Source: UBA10908 sp964608965
Lineage (GTDB): Bacteria > Bacillota > Clostridia > Peptostreptococcales > Anaerovoracaceae
Length of the DNA stretch: 64,000 bases
NCBI GenBank assembly: GCA_964608965.1
Contig: CAZSPZ010000006.1
Coordinates: 1-64,000 of the forward strand
Direction: 5' to 3'
Under the pieces are notes generated by a model. The model was not told the DNA's origin and searched no databases. It saw only the letters and a list, made by a program, of their open reading frames with translations. The translations under genes were made by a program, and so were the position numbers. Below, in pieces: positions 16,910 through 25,361 of this stretch (positions are counted from its first letter, which is position 1; each line of letters begins with the position of its first letter).

Positions 16910-19288
16910 TTATGATGCTCTGTTTTTCAGGGCTCGAAGGAAATCCAGTTTTCTGATTTTCTCGTAGGTGGCAAACTGCGCAACAAGAAGAAAGAGCGCT
17001 GTAAAAAACAGAGAAGATAGAGCTGCAGAGATAGTCGGCGTCATGTAAAGGGTATAGAGGTCGTTGCTGAATACCGCAGAACTATAGGAAGTCATTCCAA
17101 AGCCCATGGGTATCCCCAATAAGACACCGGCTATAGATATTAAAATATTTTCCGAGAGCATCATCCTGAATATTTCATTTTTCGCAAATCCCATAACTCT
17201 TAGAGACGAAAATTCCATTTCTCTTTCGCCCAAAGATACAATTGTGGCATTATAAACAATGCAGAAGCCCAATATTCCGGAAAGAAGGACCAATGCTCCA
17301 AGCATCATTATAATCAGACCCATATAGTCCATGTACATGCTTTGCATATCACCAGAAGAAAGGATTGTGGATACGTTGTCCATTTTTCGCAAAGTGGAAA
17401 CGACCTCGGAATCGTCGGAATTTATGTAAACTCCGTTTATTATTCCCGGCTCAAGCAGGTTCTTCCCCAAGTCTTCTATGTTCATATATGCATTCATGCC
17501 CATCATCTGTTTTACAATATCTTGAACGACAAGATAACAATCCTTCCCGTCCGGAATATATGATTCCACAAGCACCCGCTCTCCGATGCCCACACCCAGA
17601 GCGTTTGCAAGATTTTCAGTGAGCAAAATTTGTTCTTTAACAGGATAGATTGCCTGCCCGTCAAGGTTTGTCAGGTTCATGACGTGACTGTCTTCTTTTA
17701 TTCCTATAATCGTGACGGTTTTGGCTTTATTGCCTATGGAAATTTCGAAAGGATATTCTATCCGTCCTTCCACATATGCAGATTCCGATAGTTCGTATTC
17801 CATATCCTTTTCGGTTGTCTTTAAGACCGGGACTGCAAAGCTTACATTGTAATCCATTGTCTGAACTTCTTCGAACTGCTTGACAATCATATCGTCTATC
17901 ACATCCGGCATGCTCATCGTAAACATGATCGTACCGAAGGTAAGGGATACGCCCAGAAGAACAAAAAGCGAACGTCTTTTGTTTCTGAAAACATTTTTCA
18001 TAATCAATTTTCGACTGAAACTCAATTTTTTCCAAAACGCGGGAAACGATTCCAACAAGATCCGCCTGCCTTCTTTGGGCGACTCGGATTGCATGGATTC
18101 GGCAGGCACTATTTTCATTGCGCCGCGCGCTCCGTATGCCCCGAATGCCATACAAAATGAACAGGAAAGAAGAACGCCTCCGAAAATATAATTCCAGTAA
18201 ATTTTCATGCCGTAGCGAGGTATTTCAAAAAAATCCGCATACATACCGGTCATGTAATCCGCTATCATAAATCCGACTAAAATACCTGCTATACCGCCGA
18301 TTAAACCGGCAGCCAGAGAATACTTGACATAGTGTCCCAATACAGTTGCATCCGAATAGCCGATTGCCTTCATTACGCCTATTTTAATCCTATCGCGTTT
18401 AACCATTCTTGAAAGCATCATGGCAATGACCAGAGCCGCCACTAAAAGAAACATCATGGGCAAGGCGACACCGGATTTTTTTAAACTGTTGATCTCTTCT
18501 CCTATCAGGGCGTTTGAGAGTTGATGTTCTTGCTTTGTTGTATATGTCAAACCATAAGGCTCCGCTATTTTTTCTATGTCGTCGATGATATCCTCTTCTT
18601 TATACTCCTTAGGGATATCTCCGTTTTTATCGTTTTCGTAAAGGAAAAATACTTCGTTGTATGCACCGCTCATCCCCATCAACTGCATAGCCAAAGCTTC
18701 ATCCACGTATATTACTCCGTAATTTTCCGGAGCAGGCATCATGGACTGAGCACTTTCAATCAGATATATAAATTCCGGGCTATAAGCTATGCCAACCACT
18801 TCCAGTTCGCAGCGAACACCGTTTACCTGAATAGCTATTTCGTCTCCAAGAACGATACCCCGCCCTTCGGCGAATTGAGAGAGGACAATAACTTCCTCGT
18901 TGACGTTTCTAATAAACCTTCCCTCTTTCAGAAGCAGAATATTCACGTTCTGACCGGCAGAGGGAATACTGAGGAGCTTTACATTGACTCTTTCCTCATC
19001 TTCGCCGATGAAAGGAACTTCCGCCGTCAAGCGCCCTTCCGCCAGCGCAACACCTTCCACGGATTGTAAATCGCTGATTAACGATGCCGGCATTTTCTGT
19101 ACGGTAATACTCAAATCTGCAAAGGCGTTTTCTTTGTAATACTGATTTTTGGAGTCTTCCAGATTGACACCGGCAAGAGAAATGGCAGTAAAAATAGCAA
19201 TGCCGACCATAATGATGACGAGCACCGCAGTAAATTGCGCTTTTGAATGTTTTATCATGCGCCAAAGCATGAGATCTGTTTTTTTCAC
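16910..19288 (-). CDS. Large FtsX-like ABC transporter permease (module 1)
   Basis: A 792-residue permease with two FtsX repeats: an N-terminal membrane helix (about 17-38), a long extracellular domain (about 40-265), three helices (about 275-385), then a second helix near 440, a second extracellular domain, and three C-terminal helices (about 650-780). This is the architecture of the large MacB-related lipoprotein/peptide/antibiotic export or resistance permeases. The ATPase gene is 5 bases upstream. The exported substrate cannot be read from sequence. Confidence 0.9.
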   Translation of the reverse strand: MKKTDLMLWRMIKHSKAQFTAVLVIIMVGIAIFTAISLAGVNLEDSKNQYYKENAFADLSITVQKMPASLISDLQSVEGVALAEGRLTAEVPFIGEDEERVNVKLLSIPSAGQNVNILLLKEGRFIRNVNEEVIVLSQFAEGRGIVLGDEIAIQVNGVRCELEVVGIAYSPEFIYLIESAQSMMPAPENYGVIYVDEALAMQLMGMSGAYNEVFFLYENDKNGDIPKEYKEEDIIDDIEKIAEPYGLTYTTKQEHQLSNALIGEEINSLKKSGVALPMMFLLVAALVIAMMLSRMVKRDRIKIGVMKAIGYSDATVLGHYVKYSLAAGLIGGIAGILVGFMIADYMTGMYADFFEIPRYGMKIYWNYIFGGVLLSCSFCMAFGAYGARGAMKIVPAESMQSESPKEGRRILLESFPAFWKKLSFSRKLIMKNVFRNKRRSLFVLLGVSLTFGTIMFTMSMPDVIDDMIVKQFEEVQTMDYNVSFAVPVLKTTEKDMEYELSESAYVEGRIEYPFEISIGNKAKTVTIIGIKEDSHVMNLTNLDGQAIYPVKEQILLTENLANALGVGIGERVLVESYIPDGKDCYLVVQDIVKQMMGMNAYMNIEDLGKNLLEPGIINGVYINSDDSEVVSTLRKMDNVSTILSSGDMQSMYMDYMGLIIMMLGALVLLSGILGFCIVYNATIVSLGEREMEFSSLRVMGFAKNEIFRMMLSENILISIAGVLLGIPMGFGMTSYSSAVFSNDLYTLYMTPTISAALSSLFFTALFLLVAQFATYEKIRKLDFLRALKNRAS

Positions 19289-19293
19289 GGCTG

Positions 19294-19998
19294 CTACCAG
19301 GATATTCTTTCCGGATCCAAAGGAGTCTCGTTGAGTCTGTCTTCTATAATTTCACCGCTTCTCATTCGGATTACTCGATTTGCCATATCTGCGATGCTTG
19401 AATTATGGGTGATAACGATGACGGTTTTCTTCATCTCTTTGTTTATTTTTGCTAAAAGAGAAAGTATTGTTACGCCCGTAGCAAAATCAAGAGCTCCTGT
19501 GGGCTCGTCACAGAGCAGGATATCGGGATTCTTGGCAATCGCACGTGCTATGGAAACCCTCTGCTGTTCTCCGCCGCTCATTTGAGAAGGGAAATGATCT
19601 GCTCTTTCTTTTAAACCTACCGCCTCCATGATTTCATCAATATCCAACGGGTCCACGGCAATCTCCGTGGCCAACTCGACATTTTCTCTTGCGGTAAGGC
19701 TTGCCATAATATTATAGAATTGGAAAACAAAGCCTACTTGAATTCTGCGATATTGAGTCAGCTCTTTTTCATTCAAATCTGTAATTTTCTTGCCGGAGAC
19801 GATTACTTCTCCGGAATCGGGTACATCCATTCCGCCCAGAATGTTAAGCAATGTACTCTTCCCTGATCCGGAGGGTCCTAAAATGACGACAAATTCGCCT
19901 TCTTCCACAGAAAAGCTGGCACTTCGCAATGCGTTGACCTCAACTTCTCCCATCTTGTATGTCTTTATCAAGTTTTTTGCTTCGAGAATGGTGCTCAT
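19294..19998 (-). CDS. ABC transporter ATPase, MacB/LolD class (module 1)
   Basis: A 234-residue ATPase with Walker A GPSGSGKST, Q-loop FVFQFYNIMASLTA, signature MSGGEQQRVSIARAIA, Walker B ILLCDEPTGALD and the switch His in VIVITHNS. It is the energising subunit for the 792-residue permease encoded next. It starts the efflux unit; the 12-base palindrome CCGTTTAAACGG overlaps its ribosome site and could be an operator for the linked response regulator (inference). Confidence 0.94.
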   Translation of the reverse strand: MSTILEAKNLIKTYKMGEVEVNALRSASFSVEEGEFVVILGPSGSGKSTLLNILGGMDVPDSGEVIVSGKKITDLNEKELTQYRRIQVGFVFQFYNIMASLTARENVELATEIAVDPLDIDEIMEAVGLKERADHFPSQMSGGEQQRVSIARAIAKNPDILLCDEPTGALDFATGVTILSLLAKINKEMKKTVIVITHNSSIADMANRVIRMRSGEIIEDRLNETPLDPERISW

Positions 19999-20006
19999 GC
20001 TATCCT

Positions 20007-20018
20007 CCGTTTAAACGG
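20007..20018. promoter_or_regulatory. 12-base perfect palindrome at the ABC ATPase ribosome site
   Basis: CCGTTTAAACGG is a perfect dyad whose left half overlaps the GGAGGA ribosome site of the ATPase gene. It may be a regulator site or a small hairpin limiting translation. No clear promoter was found in the 73-base gap, so how the unit is transcribed is open. Confidence 0.25.
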
Positions 20019-20071
20019 TTTTAAAAATCTGTCGTTGTGTCAGATTGAAATATCGATCAATTCTTTTCGTG

Positions 20072-21466
20072 TCATACTAGACGAATCGCTTCAGCTAAGG
20101 TCGTCACTCCCACTAATTTCAGATTTTTAGGCTGTTCAACAAGCTTTTCTTTGCTTCTTTTAGGGAGCAACATCATTTCAAAACCCATCCTGTCCGCCTC
20201 TTTGACCAATTTATCGGCATTTTGAACCGGCCGAAGATCGCCCGTAAGGCCGATTTCTCCGACTGCGAGCATCTTGGGGGATAGTTTTATATTTTTTTCA
20301 TTTGAATAGATGGCCAATGCCACCGCCAGATCAATGGAAGTTCCTTCCGGGCGCAATCCTCCGACTATATTTACATATACATCTCTGTTTATTAACGATA
20401 GACCGGCTTTTCGCTCCAGCACGGCAATGATCATATTCAATCTCGAATTTTCGACGCCTATAGAGCTTCGTCTTGCAAAGCCTATATTTGTAGGTGCGGT
20501 CAGGGCTTGAACCTCTAATAGGAGCGGCCTGGTTCCTTCGTAAACAGCTGTTGCAACTGCTCCCTCTGTACTGTTTTCCATGCCTTCCAAAAAACTTTTC
20601 GAAAGATTTTCTATCTCGACAAGCCCTTCTTCTCTCATCTCGAACGCACCGATCTCGCTGGTCGTTCCGAAGCGATTTTTAAAAGCTCTTAAGATTCTGA
20701 GGTCCTGATTTCTCTCTCCGTTAAATTGCAATACTGCATCCACAAGATGTTCCACAATCTTTGGGCCGGCCAACTCTCCGTTTTTTGTTACATGCGCCAC
20801 AATAAACACAGGTAAATTGCCGGTTTTGCCAACATTCATCAATATATTTCCGCACGCCCTTACCTGCGAAACACTACCCGGTGACGAATCCAAATCTTCG
20901 GAATACATCGTTTGTATCGAGTCGATAATTAAAAATACAGGTTGAATATTTTCCACTACTTGCAGTATAGTCTCCATGTTTGTTTCAGCCAGGAGAAATA
21001 AATTATCCATATCTGCATGGCACACCCGATCTGCCCGCATCTTTATCTGTTCTTCTGACTCTTCGCCGGAAACATAAAGAACTTTGCCGTATTTTTGAGA
21101 TATTTTTGCCGCAGCTTGTATAATAATCGTGGATTTCCCAATTCCGGGCTCTCCGGAGATGAGCGTCAAAGAACCCTTAACAAGTCCTCCTCCAAGCACA
21201 CGGTTCAGTTCCCCTATACCTGTATCTAAACGGGTATTTTGACCGGAGGTTACCTCGTTGATTCTGACGGCCTTTGCACTATTGCTTTTCCCATTCGCGT
21301 TCTTTGCGGAAGCGCTTCCCCTGCGCCTTACATCGCCTTCGTCTTTCTCAACCACTTTTTCTTCGACGAAGGTGTTCCACGCTCCGCAGATACACTGACC
21401 CATCCATTTAGGACTTTCGTATCCGCATTCCTGGCAGACAAAAACAGTGTTTGATTTTTTTGCCAT
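20072..21466 (-). CDS. radA: DNA repair protein RadA/Sms
   Basis: A 464-residue RecA-like helicase involved in branch migration during recombination repair. It has an N-terminal zinc finger, Walker A GEPGIGKST, the RadA-specific KNRFG motif (in LRAFKNRFGTTSE) and a C-terminal Lon-protease-like domain (about 300-464) without catalytic Ser context. The zinc finger reads CQEC ... GQCICGAW, so the second pair is CxC rather than the usual CxxC. It heads the conserved cluster that in B. subtilis continues with disA and yacL; here the efflux genes follow instead. Confidence 0.95.
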   Translation of the reverse strand: MAKKSNTVFVCQECGYESPKWMGQCICGAWNTFVEEKVVEKDEGDVRRRGSASAKNANGKSNSAKAVRINEVTSGQNTRLDTGIGELNRVLGGGLVKGSLTLISGEPGIGKSTIIIQAAAKISQKYGKVLYVSGEESEEQIKMRADRVCHADMDNLFLLAETNMETILQVVENIQPVFLIIDSIQTMYSEDLDSSPGSVSQVRACGNILMNVGKTGNLPVFIVAHVTKNGELAGPKIVEHLVDAVLQFNGERNQDLRILRAFKNRFGTTSEIGAFEMREEGLVEIENLSKSFLEGMENSTEGAVATAVYEGTRPLLLEVQALTAPTNIGFARRSSIGVENSRLNMIIAVLERKAGLSLINRDVYVNIVGGLRPEGTSIDLAVALAIYSNEKNIKLSPKMLAVGEIGLTGDLRPVQNADKLVKEADRMGFEMMLLPKRSKEKLVEQPKNLKLVGVTTLAEAIRLV

Positions 21467-21506
21467 AATAATCCTCTCGCATCGACAAATGAATTTATAA
21501 ATATTA

Positions 21507-22262
21507 CTAAAGATTGCCCTCTATTCTTTCTTTAAAGACAGCTGCAAACTCCCGCAAGTAGTAGTGCGGGACCAAATAAAGCATGGAAGAAGAACCTTGA
21601 CCGCTTATATCTTCGTACCCGATTGTCTGTGCAAGCCTCTTTGCTCGGTAAAGATGAAAAGCGGAAGATACAATGACCACGCTATCAGAAGCCGTTCCAC
21701 CATGATCTTTGATGATTTTGAGCGCAAAAAATAAATTTTCTCTTGTAGAGGTGCTGGTTGTCTCTTGTAAAACACGCAGTGCATCCACTCCCAAGGCAAC
21801 AAGACCCCGGGCTATCGCTTCGCCTTCTGCAATGCTTTCGTCCTCGCCGCGCCCTCCGGTTGCAACCGCAATTGAGTCGGGATTCTCCAGCATATACTTA
21901 GCGGCCGATGCGATTCGTCGGGACAACGTAAGAGAAGGTTCCGTACCGTTTACTTTCGCGCCCAAAACAACAACATAAGCTGCATTCTGCTCCGGTTCGC
22001 TCTGTGCCTCCAAAATAATAAAAGTTTCAAAAAAGAGAAAAACTGCCATGCATAGGACTGTAACTACCACCATAGATTTTTTGATGATAACCGGCAATCT
22101 TTTTAAGTGCGGTAAAAATAAAGCGAAGGTTGCAAAACAAACACACAGAATGAATCCAAAAAAGTTAAACCAGTGATTCATTCCTATTATGCTTAAAACA
22201 CCCAGGCCATATAAGCCGCAAAAAACACCGGCAACGATTAAATACTTCTGCAGCTTTATCAT
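21507..22262 (-). CDS. DUF218 (YdcF/SanA-like) membrane protein
   Basis: A 251-residue protein with three N-terminal membrane segments (about residues 7-28, 33-52, 62-85) and a C-terminal DUF218 domain: VVVLGAKVNGTEPS, then ATGGRGEDESIAEGEAI, TSTSTRENLFFA and VSSAFHLYRA. The family is linked to envelope functions such as vancomycin sensitivity (SanA) but the reaction is unknown. It is upstream of radA, 40 bases apart. The family call is firm; the function is not. Confidence 0.87.
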   Translation of the reverse strand: MIKLQKYLIVAGVFCGLYGLGVLSIIGMNHWFNFFGFILCVCFATFALFLPHLKRLPVIIKKSMVVVTVLCMAVFLFFETFIILEAQSEPEQNAAYVVVLGAKVNGTEPSLTLSRRIASAAKYMLENPDSIAVATGGRGEDESIAEGEAIARGLVALGVDALRVLQETTSTSTRENLFFALKIIKDHGGTASDSVVIVSSAFHLYRAKRLAQTIGYEDISGQGSSSMLYLVPHYYLREFAAVFKERIEGNL

Positions 22263-22283
22263 TTTCTCATCTCATTCGCTCCA

Positions 22284-22329
22284 ATAAAAACTACCCTTAT
22301 AGTACCATATACCGTGCATAAAGGGTAGT
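22284..22329 (-). terminator. Terminator after the QueG-like gene
   Basis: ACTACCCTT/AAGGGTAGT makes a 9-bp stem with a 22-base loop, followed on the minus strand by TTTTTATTGG. It closes the unit ending with the ferredoxin-type protein; the DUF218-radA unit starts beyond it. Confidence 0.65.
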
Positions 22330-22387
22330 GTTTAGCGCAGCATACGCCGATGCCGCATCTTTGAACAATGAATGAAATATCTGTGGC

Positions 22388-23170
22388 TTATTGCTCTTGT
22401 TCGGGAGTTTGCGCTCCGTCCATATAACCACCCGCATAAATTTGCATGGGATCGCGCTGAATTCCTCTGTTCTTTTTCCCAAGAGCGAAGGGGCAGACCA
22501 CTCTGCAGCGGAAGCATTTTACACGCCAGTCTCCGCCGTCGACAGATCCGAATGCATAATCTTTGCACTGGAACTGCATCAGCGTGGGATCGCCGGTCTC
22601 GCTGAGCACTCCGGTAGCCTTTGCAGGGCAGATATCAATACATTTGGTGCAGTCTTTGCAATAGTCTCTCTGTATCATCGGGTCGGCTTCCAGCTCTAGC
22701 TCTGTCAATACCACAACCATCCAGATCATGTTACCATAATCTTCATTGATTAAAAGTGTGTTCTTTCCGATAACGCCAAGTCCCGCAGCTTGTGCGCAAT
22801 GTTTGGCAGAGACGACTTGTCTCATCCGTTTTGTCGTTACATCGAAGTTCGTGGGATCAATGGCACCCGTCGTAATGGCAACGATGCCTTTTTCCTCTAA
22901 TTTAGCAATCATATTGATGGAAAGTACATCCAGCATATTGGACAAAACATTTCTGATCACTGTATACGGGACCATGGGGTCGTTGCATTGCATAAACCCT
23001 GCGGGGAATTTTCGACCGATGACGATTGCCGATTTACATGTGGGCATCAGATCCAGAGGAGAATATCCCTTGGGTGCGCCGCCAAAGCGATCGCTGCTTG
23101 CAATACCGCAGAAATCTGCGCCTAAGTCGAAGGCAAGCTGCTTTATTTCTTGTGCTGTCATTTTTTCCAT
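22388..23170 (-). CDS. QueG-like 4Fe-4S double-cluster protein
   Basis: A 260-residue cytosolic protein related to epoxyqueuosine reductase. It has the N-terminal domain (LAFDLGADFCGIASSDRFG), the helical LGVIGKNTLLINEDYG stretch typical of the family, a first cluster CKDCTKCIDICP (about 190) and a second CFRCRVVCPF (about 225). It is shorter than true QueG and lacks the C-terminal HEAT repeats, so it may be a related reductase of unknown substrate. AAGGAGAAC precedes the start; a second Met at codon 4 is possible. No queuosine genes are nearby. Confidence 0.75.
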   Translation of the reverse strand: MEKMTAQEIKQLAFDLGADFCGIASSDRFGGAPKGYSPLDLMPTCKSAIVIGRKFPAGFMQCNDPMVPYTVIRNVLSNMLDVLSINMIAKLEEKGIVAITTGAIDPTNFDVTTKRMRQVVSAKHCAQAAGLGVIGKNTLLINEDYGNMIWMVVVLTELELEADPMIQRDYCKDCTKCIDICPAKATGVLSETGDPTLMQFQCKDYAFGSVDGGDWRVKCFRCRVVCPFALGKKNRGIQRDPMQIYAGGYMDGAQTPEQEQ

Positions 23171-23255
23171 TTTGTTCTCCTTGATGCGTTTCCGGTTGTC
23201 TGATCATCAGAAATGATGAATCATTTTTGTTTCTAAAGTTTTTTTCCCGCTCGAA

Positions 23256-23567
23256 TCAGTCTAGTTTTACAGCGGTTCCATAAGCAATCATTTCTGCGGC
23301 GCCCTGCATAATCGCAGAAGATGCATACCTTACAGCCACAATTGCGTCGGCGCCTAAGCCTTCTGCCTCTTCGACCATGCGCTTTGTAGCCTGTGCTCTG
23401 GCTTCGGCCATCATGTCCGTATAACCGGTCAGTTCTCCGCCGACTAACGTCTTAAGGCCTGCCGCAATGTCTTTGCCGATATTCTTGCAATGTACGGTCT
23501 GTCCTTTAACCAATCCCAATGTCTTATAAGTTTTTCCCGAGATATTCTCTGTTGTTACCAATAACAT
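23256..23567 (-). CDS. YbjQ/UPF0145 family protein
   Basis: A 103-residue protein of the YbjQ family (also named heavy-metal-binding domain), which forms a pentameric ring fold in known structures. The pattern VTTENISGKTYKTLGLVKG, GADAIVAVRYASSAI and a C-terminal AYGTAVKL is diagnostic. Function is unknown. ATG 23567 follows AGAGGAGA; the 19 codons upstream in the same frame are unlikely. It lies between the YhfC-type gene and the QueG-like gene. Confidence 0.87.
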   Translation of the reverse strand: MLLVTTENISGKTYKTLGLVKGQTVHCKNIGKDIAAGLKTLVGGELTGYTDMMAEARAQATKRMVEEAEGLGADAIVAVRYASSAIMQGAAEMIAYGTAVKLD

Positions 23568-23636
23568 ATCCGTCTCCTCTTTCTCGTGATTTATCCTATA
23601 AAGTAATTTATTCCTGCTCCGCAATCATCGCACGTT

Positions 23637-24470
23637 TTAATACCCCTGGTCAGCGGCTTCTTTTGCCGGATCTTCGGGAATTTCTGTTACTATAAACTTA
23701 TCTTTGAGTGATTTTATGAGCAAAAATCCGCCGATAGCGACAAATAGCATGACCGTTTCCGTGATGATATACGATCCGGTTCTTACTTGAATGAGCGGCA
23801 CAATAAAATCTATCGCTCCGTGAGCCGCCAAACAATAGCAAACACCTTTCCATGTTTCTCCCTTGGTCATCATGTAGCAAAGAAGGGTGGAAAGCGCTAT
23901 ATGAAACAGTACGGTGCATATACGTTCGAATCCGCCAACAAGAAAGAGTTCAGGGGAAGTTTGCATGAGTTGCGCGGCTACCTGTCCCATCATTTCCTGT
24001 CCAAAATCCATGGCTCCAGCATTGATGCTGTAACTGAAATACAGGTTGCCGGCATAAGAAATGCCCACAAGAATAATCGCTTCTATCGCCCCGTGACCAA
24101 ATCCCGCAGATAAAGCAGTCTGATAGCTCAGGCGATTTTTTAAGAGAGATTTGAACACAAAAAGTCGTCCGGCTGTCTCAAAAATAGCAGCGGTAGCGGC
24201 AAGAAGGAGAAAGTAAAAAATCGGATTCACGGCATAAATGCCTGCCAACGCCTCGCTGACGGTGGGAAGGGACATCAGTGGAATTCGTATCAGCATTTGC
24301 GGTATGAAAAACCCCAAAGACCCGGCCAGTACAGCGGTACCCGCACCTTTCCACTTTCTTGCTAAAACAATCCATATAATCAAAGGCAGAACCATGGTGA
24401 TCAAAAACGTAACCCACATGGCCAATATACTACTCTGCGGTATGTTGGCAGCAGCAATCATGTCATTCAT
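23637..24470 (-). CDS. YhfC-family putative intramembrane protease
   Basis: A 277-residue polytopic protein with about seven or eight membrane helices. The family is proposed to be an intramembrane glutamic-type protease related to PrsW/CPBP; candidate active-site residues are visible in FETAGRLFVF (about residue 95) and GFGHGAIEAI (about 125), plus a late HGAIDF. The C terminus is polar. AAGGAT, which lies in the last codons of the 26-residue gene upstream, is its ribosome site, so translation of the two looks coupled. The protease role rests on family inference. Confidence 0.8.
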   Translation of the reverse strand: MNDMIAAANIPQSSILAMWVTFLITMVLPLIIWIVLARKWKGAGTAVLAGSLGFFIPQMLIRIPLMSLPTVSEALAGIYAVNPIFYFLLLAATAAIFETAGRLFVFKSLLKNRLSYQTALSAGFGHGAIEAIILVGISYAGNLYFSYSINAGAMDFGQEMMGQVAAQLMQTSPELFLVGGFERICTVLFHIALSTLLCYMMTKGETWKGVCYCLAAHGAIDFIVPLIQVRTGSYIITETVMLFVAIGGFLLIKSLKDKFIVTEIPEDPAKEAADQGY

Positions 24471-24474
24471 AGAA

Positions 24475-24555
24475 TCAATCCTTATTTTTAAATTGCATGT
24501 ACGTTGCGCCGATTGCTATTCCAAACAATATCGGAAGTATAATTCCCCAGTTCAT
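24475..24555 (-). CDS. Predicted 26-residue single-span membrane peptide
   Basis: A small gene between the PhzF-like and YhfC-type genes. It begins ATG 24555 and ends TGA 24475, 4 bases before the YhfC start. TTAGGAGG lies 5 bases before the ATG, one of the best ribosome sites in the window. The peptide starts MNWGIILPILFG, has one hydrophobic segment of about 18 residues, and ends in a charged FKNKD tail, so it should sit in the membrane. The tight spacing suggests it works with, or couples translation of, the YhfC protein. No family is recognised. Confidence 0.65.
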   Translation of the reverse strand: MNWGIILPILFGIAIGATYMQFKNKD

Positions 24556-24572
24556 CGAAACCTCCTAACGAT

Positions 24573-25361
24573 TTATCCTTTAATTTGAAGTTCGCCGATC
24601 AGATAACATACACCTTTACCGGCCATTTCGACTCTTTCGTTTTCTTTGAGATCTTTGCAGATAAATGCTGCTCCCCGCTTGGAAAGCTGATGGGAAGTCA
24701 TTTCTGTTTTGCCCAACTTTTCTGCCCAGTATGGGATAAGGGTGCTGTGCGCCGAACCGGTAGCCGGGTCTTCGTCTATACCATAAGCAGGGGCAAATAC
24801 TCTGCAAACAAAATCAGTGTCTGTCCCTTTTGCCGTAACAATGGCACACTTTACTTGTTCAATTTTAGCCAGTTTCTCGATGCTGGGAGCCATATTTTGC
24901 ACAACTTCCGCACTTTCAACAACAATCAATGTATCTCTTGTTTGTCCACACTCCAAGATTTTTACGCCCAACGCCTCTTCTAAACCTTCCGGAACTGGGA
25001 TTGATTTGGGAAGCCAACGCGGAGCGTTCATGTTCAGCAGATCCCCTTCGCAAGTTACTGTCAATTCTCCGCACAATGCTTTGAACTTGATTGTTGTGAT
25101 ATCGGGTTCAAGAAAATTCTTTATTACAAAAGCAGAGCCTAACGTCGCGTGGCCGCAAAAATCAATTTCTCCGCCCGGAGTAAACCAGCGCAAATCGTAA
25201 TATCCATCTCGTTTTACAAGAAATGCTGTTTCGGAAAAGTTGTTTTCAATCGCGATGTTCTGCATCAGGCTTGCTTGGATCGGTGCATCTAAAACGCAGA
25301 CTCCGGCTTGATTTCCACCAAAAAGCTTGTCGGAAAAGGCATCAACGATGTAGTACTTCAT
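24573..25361 (-). CDS. PhzF-like isomerase family protein
   Basis: A 262-residue protein of the PhzF fold, two similar halves related to diaminopimelate epimerase. Visible landmarks are YIVDAFSDKLFGGNQAGV, the catalytic-Glu region NNFSETAFL, the LRWFTPGGEIDFCGHATLGS stretch, and the second-half DEDPATGSAHSTL. Members isomerise small metabolites; only a few have known substrates, and no phenazine pathway is nearby. AGGAGAG precedes the start, which overlaps the citC end by 20 bases. Confidence 0.9.
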   Translation of the reverse strand: MKYYIVDAFSDKLFGGNQAGVCVLDAPIQASLMQNIAIENNFSETAFLVKRDGYYDLRWFTPGGEIDFCGHATLGSAFVIKNFLEPDITTIKFKALCGELTVTCEGDLLNMNAPRWLPKSIPVPEGLEEALGVKILECGQTRDTLIVVESAEVVQNMAPSIEKLAKIEQVKCAIVTAKGTDTDFVCRVFAPAYGIDEDPATGSAHSTLIPYWAEKLGKTEMTSHQLSKRGAAFICKDLKENERVEMAGKGVCYLIGELQIKG

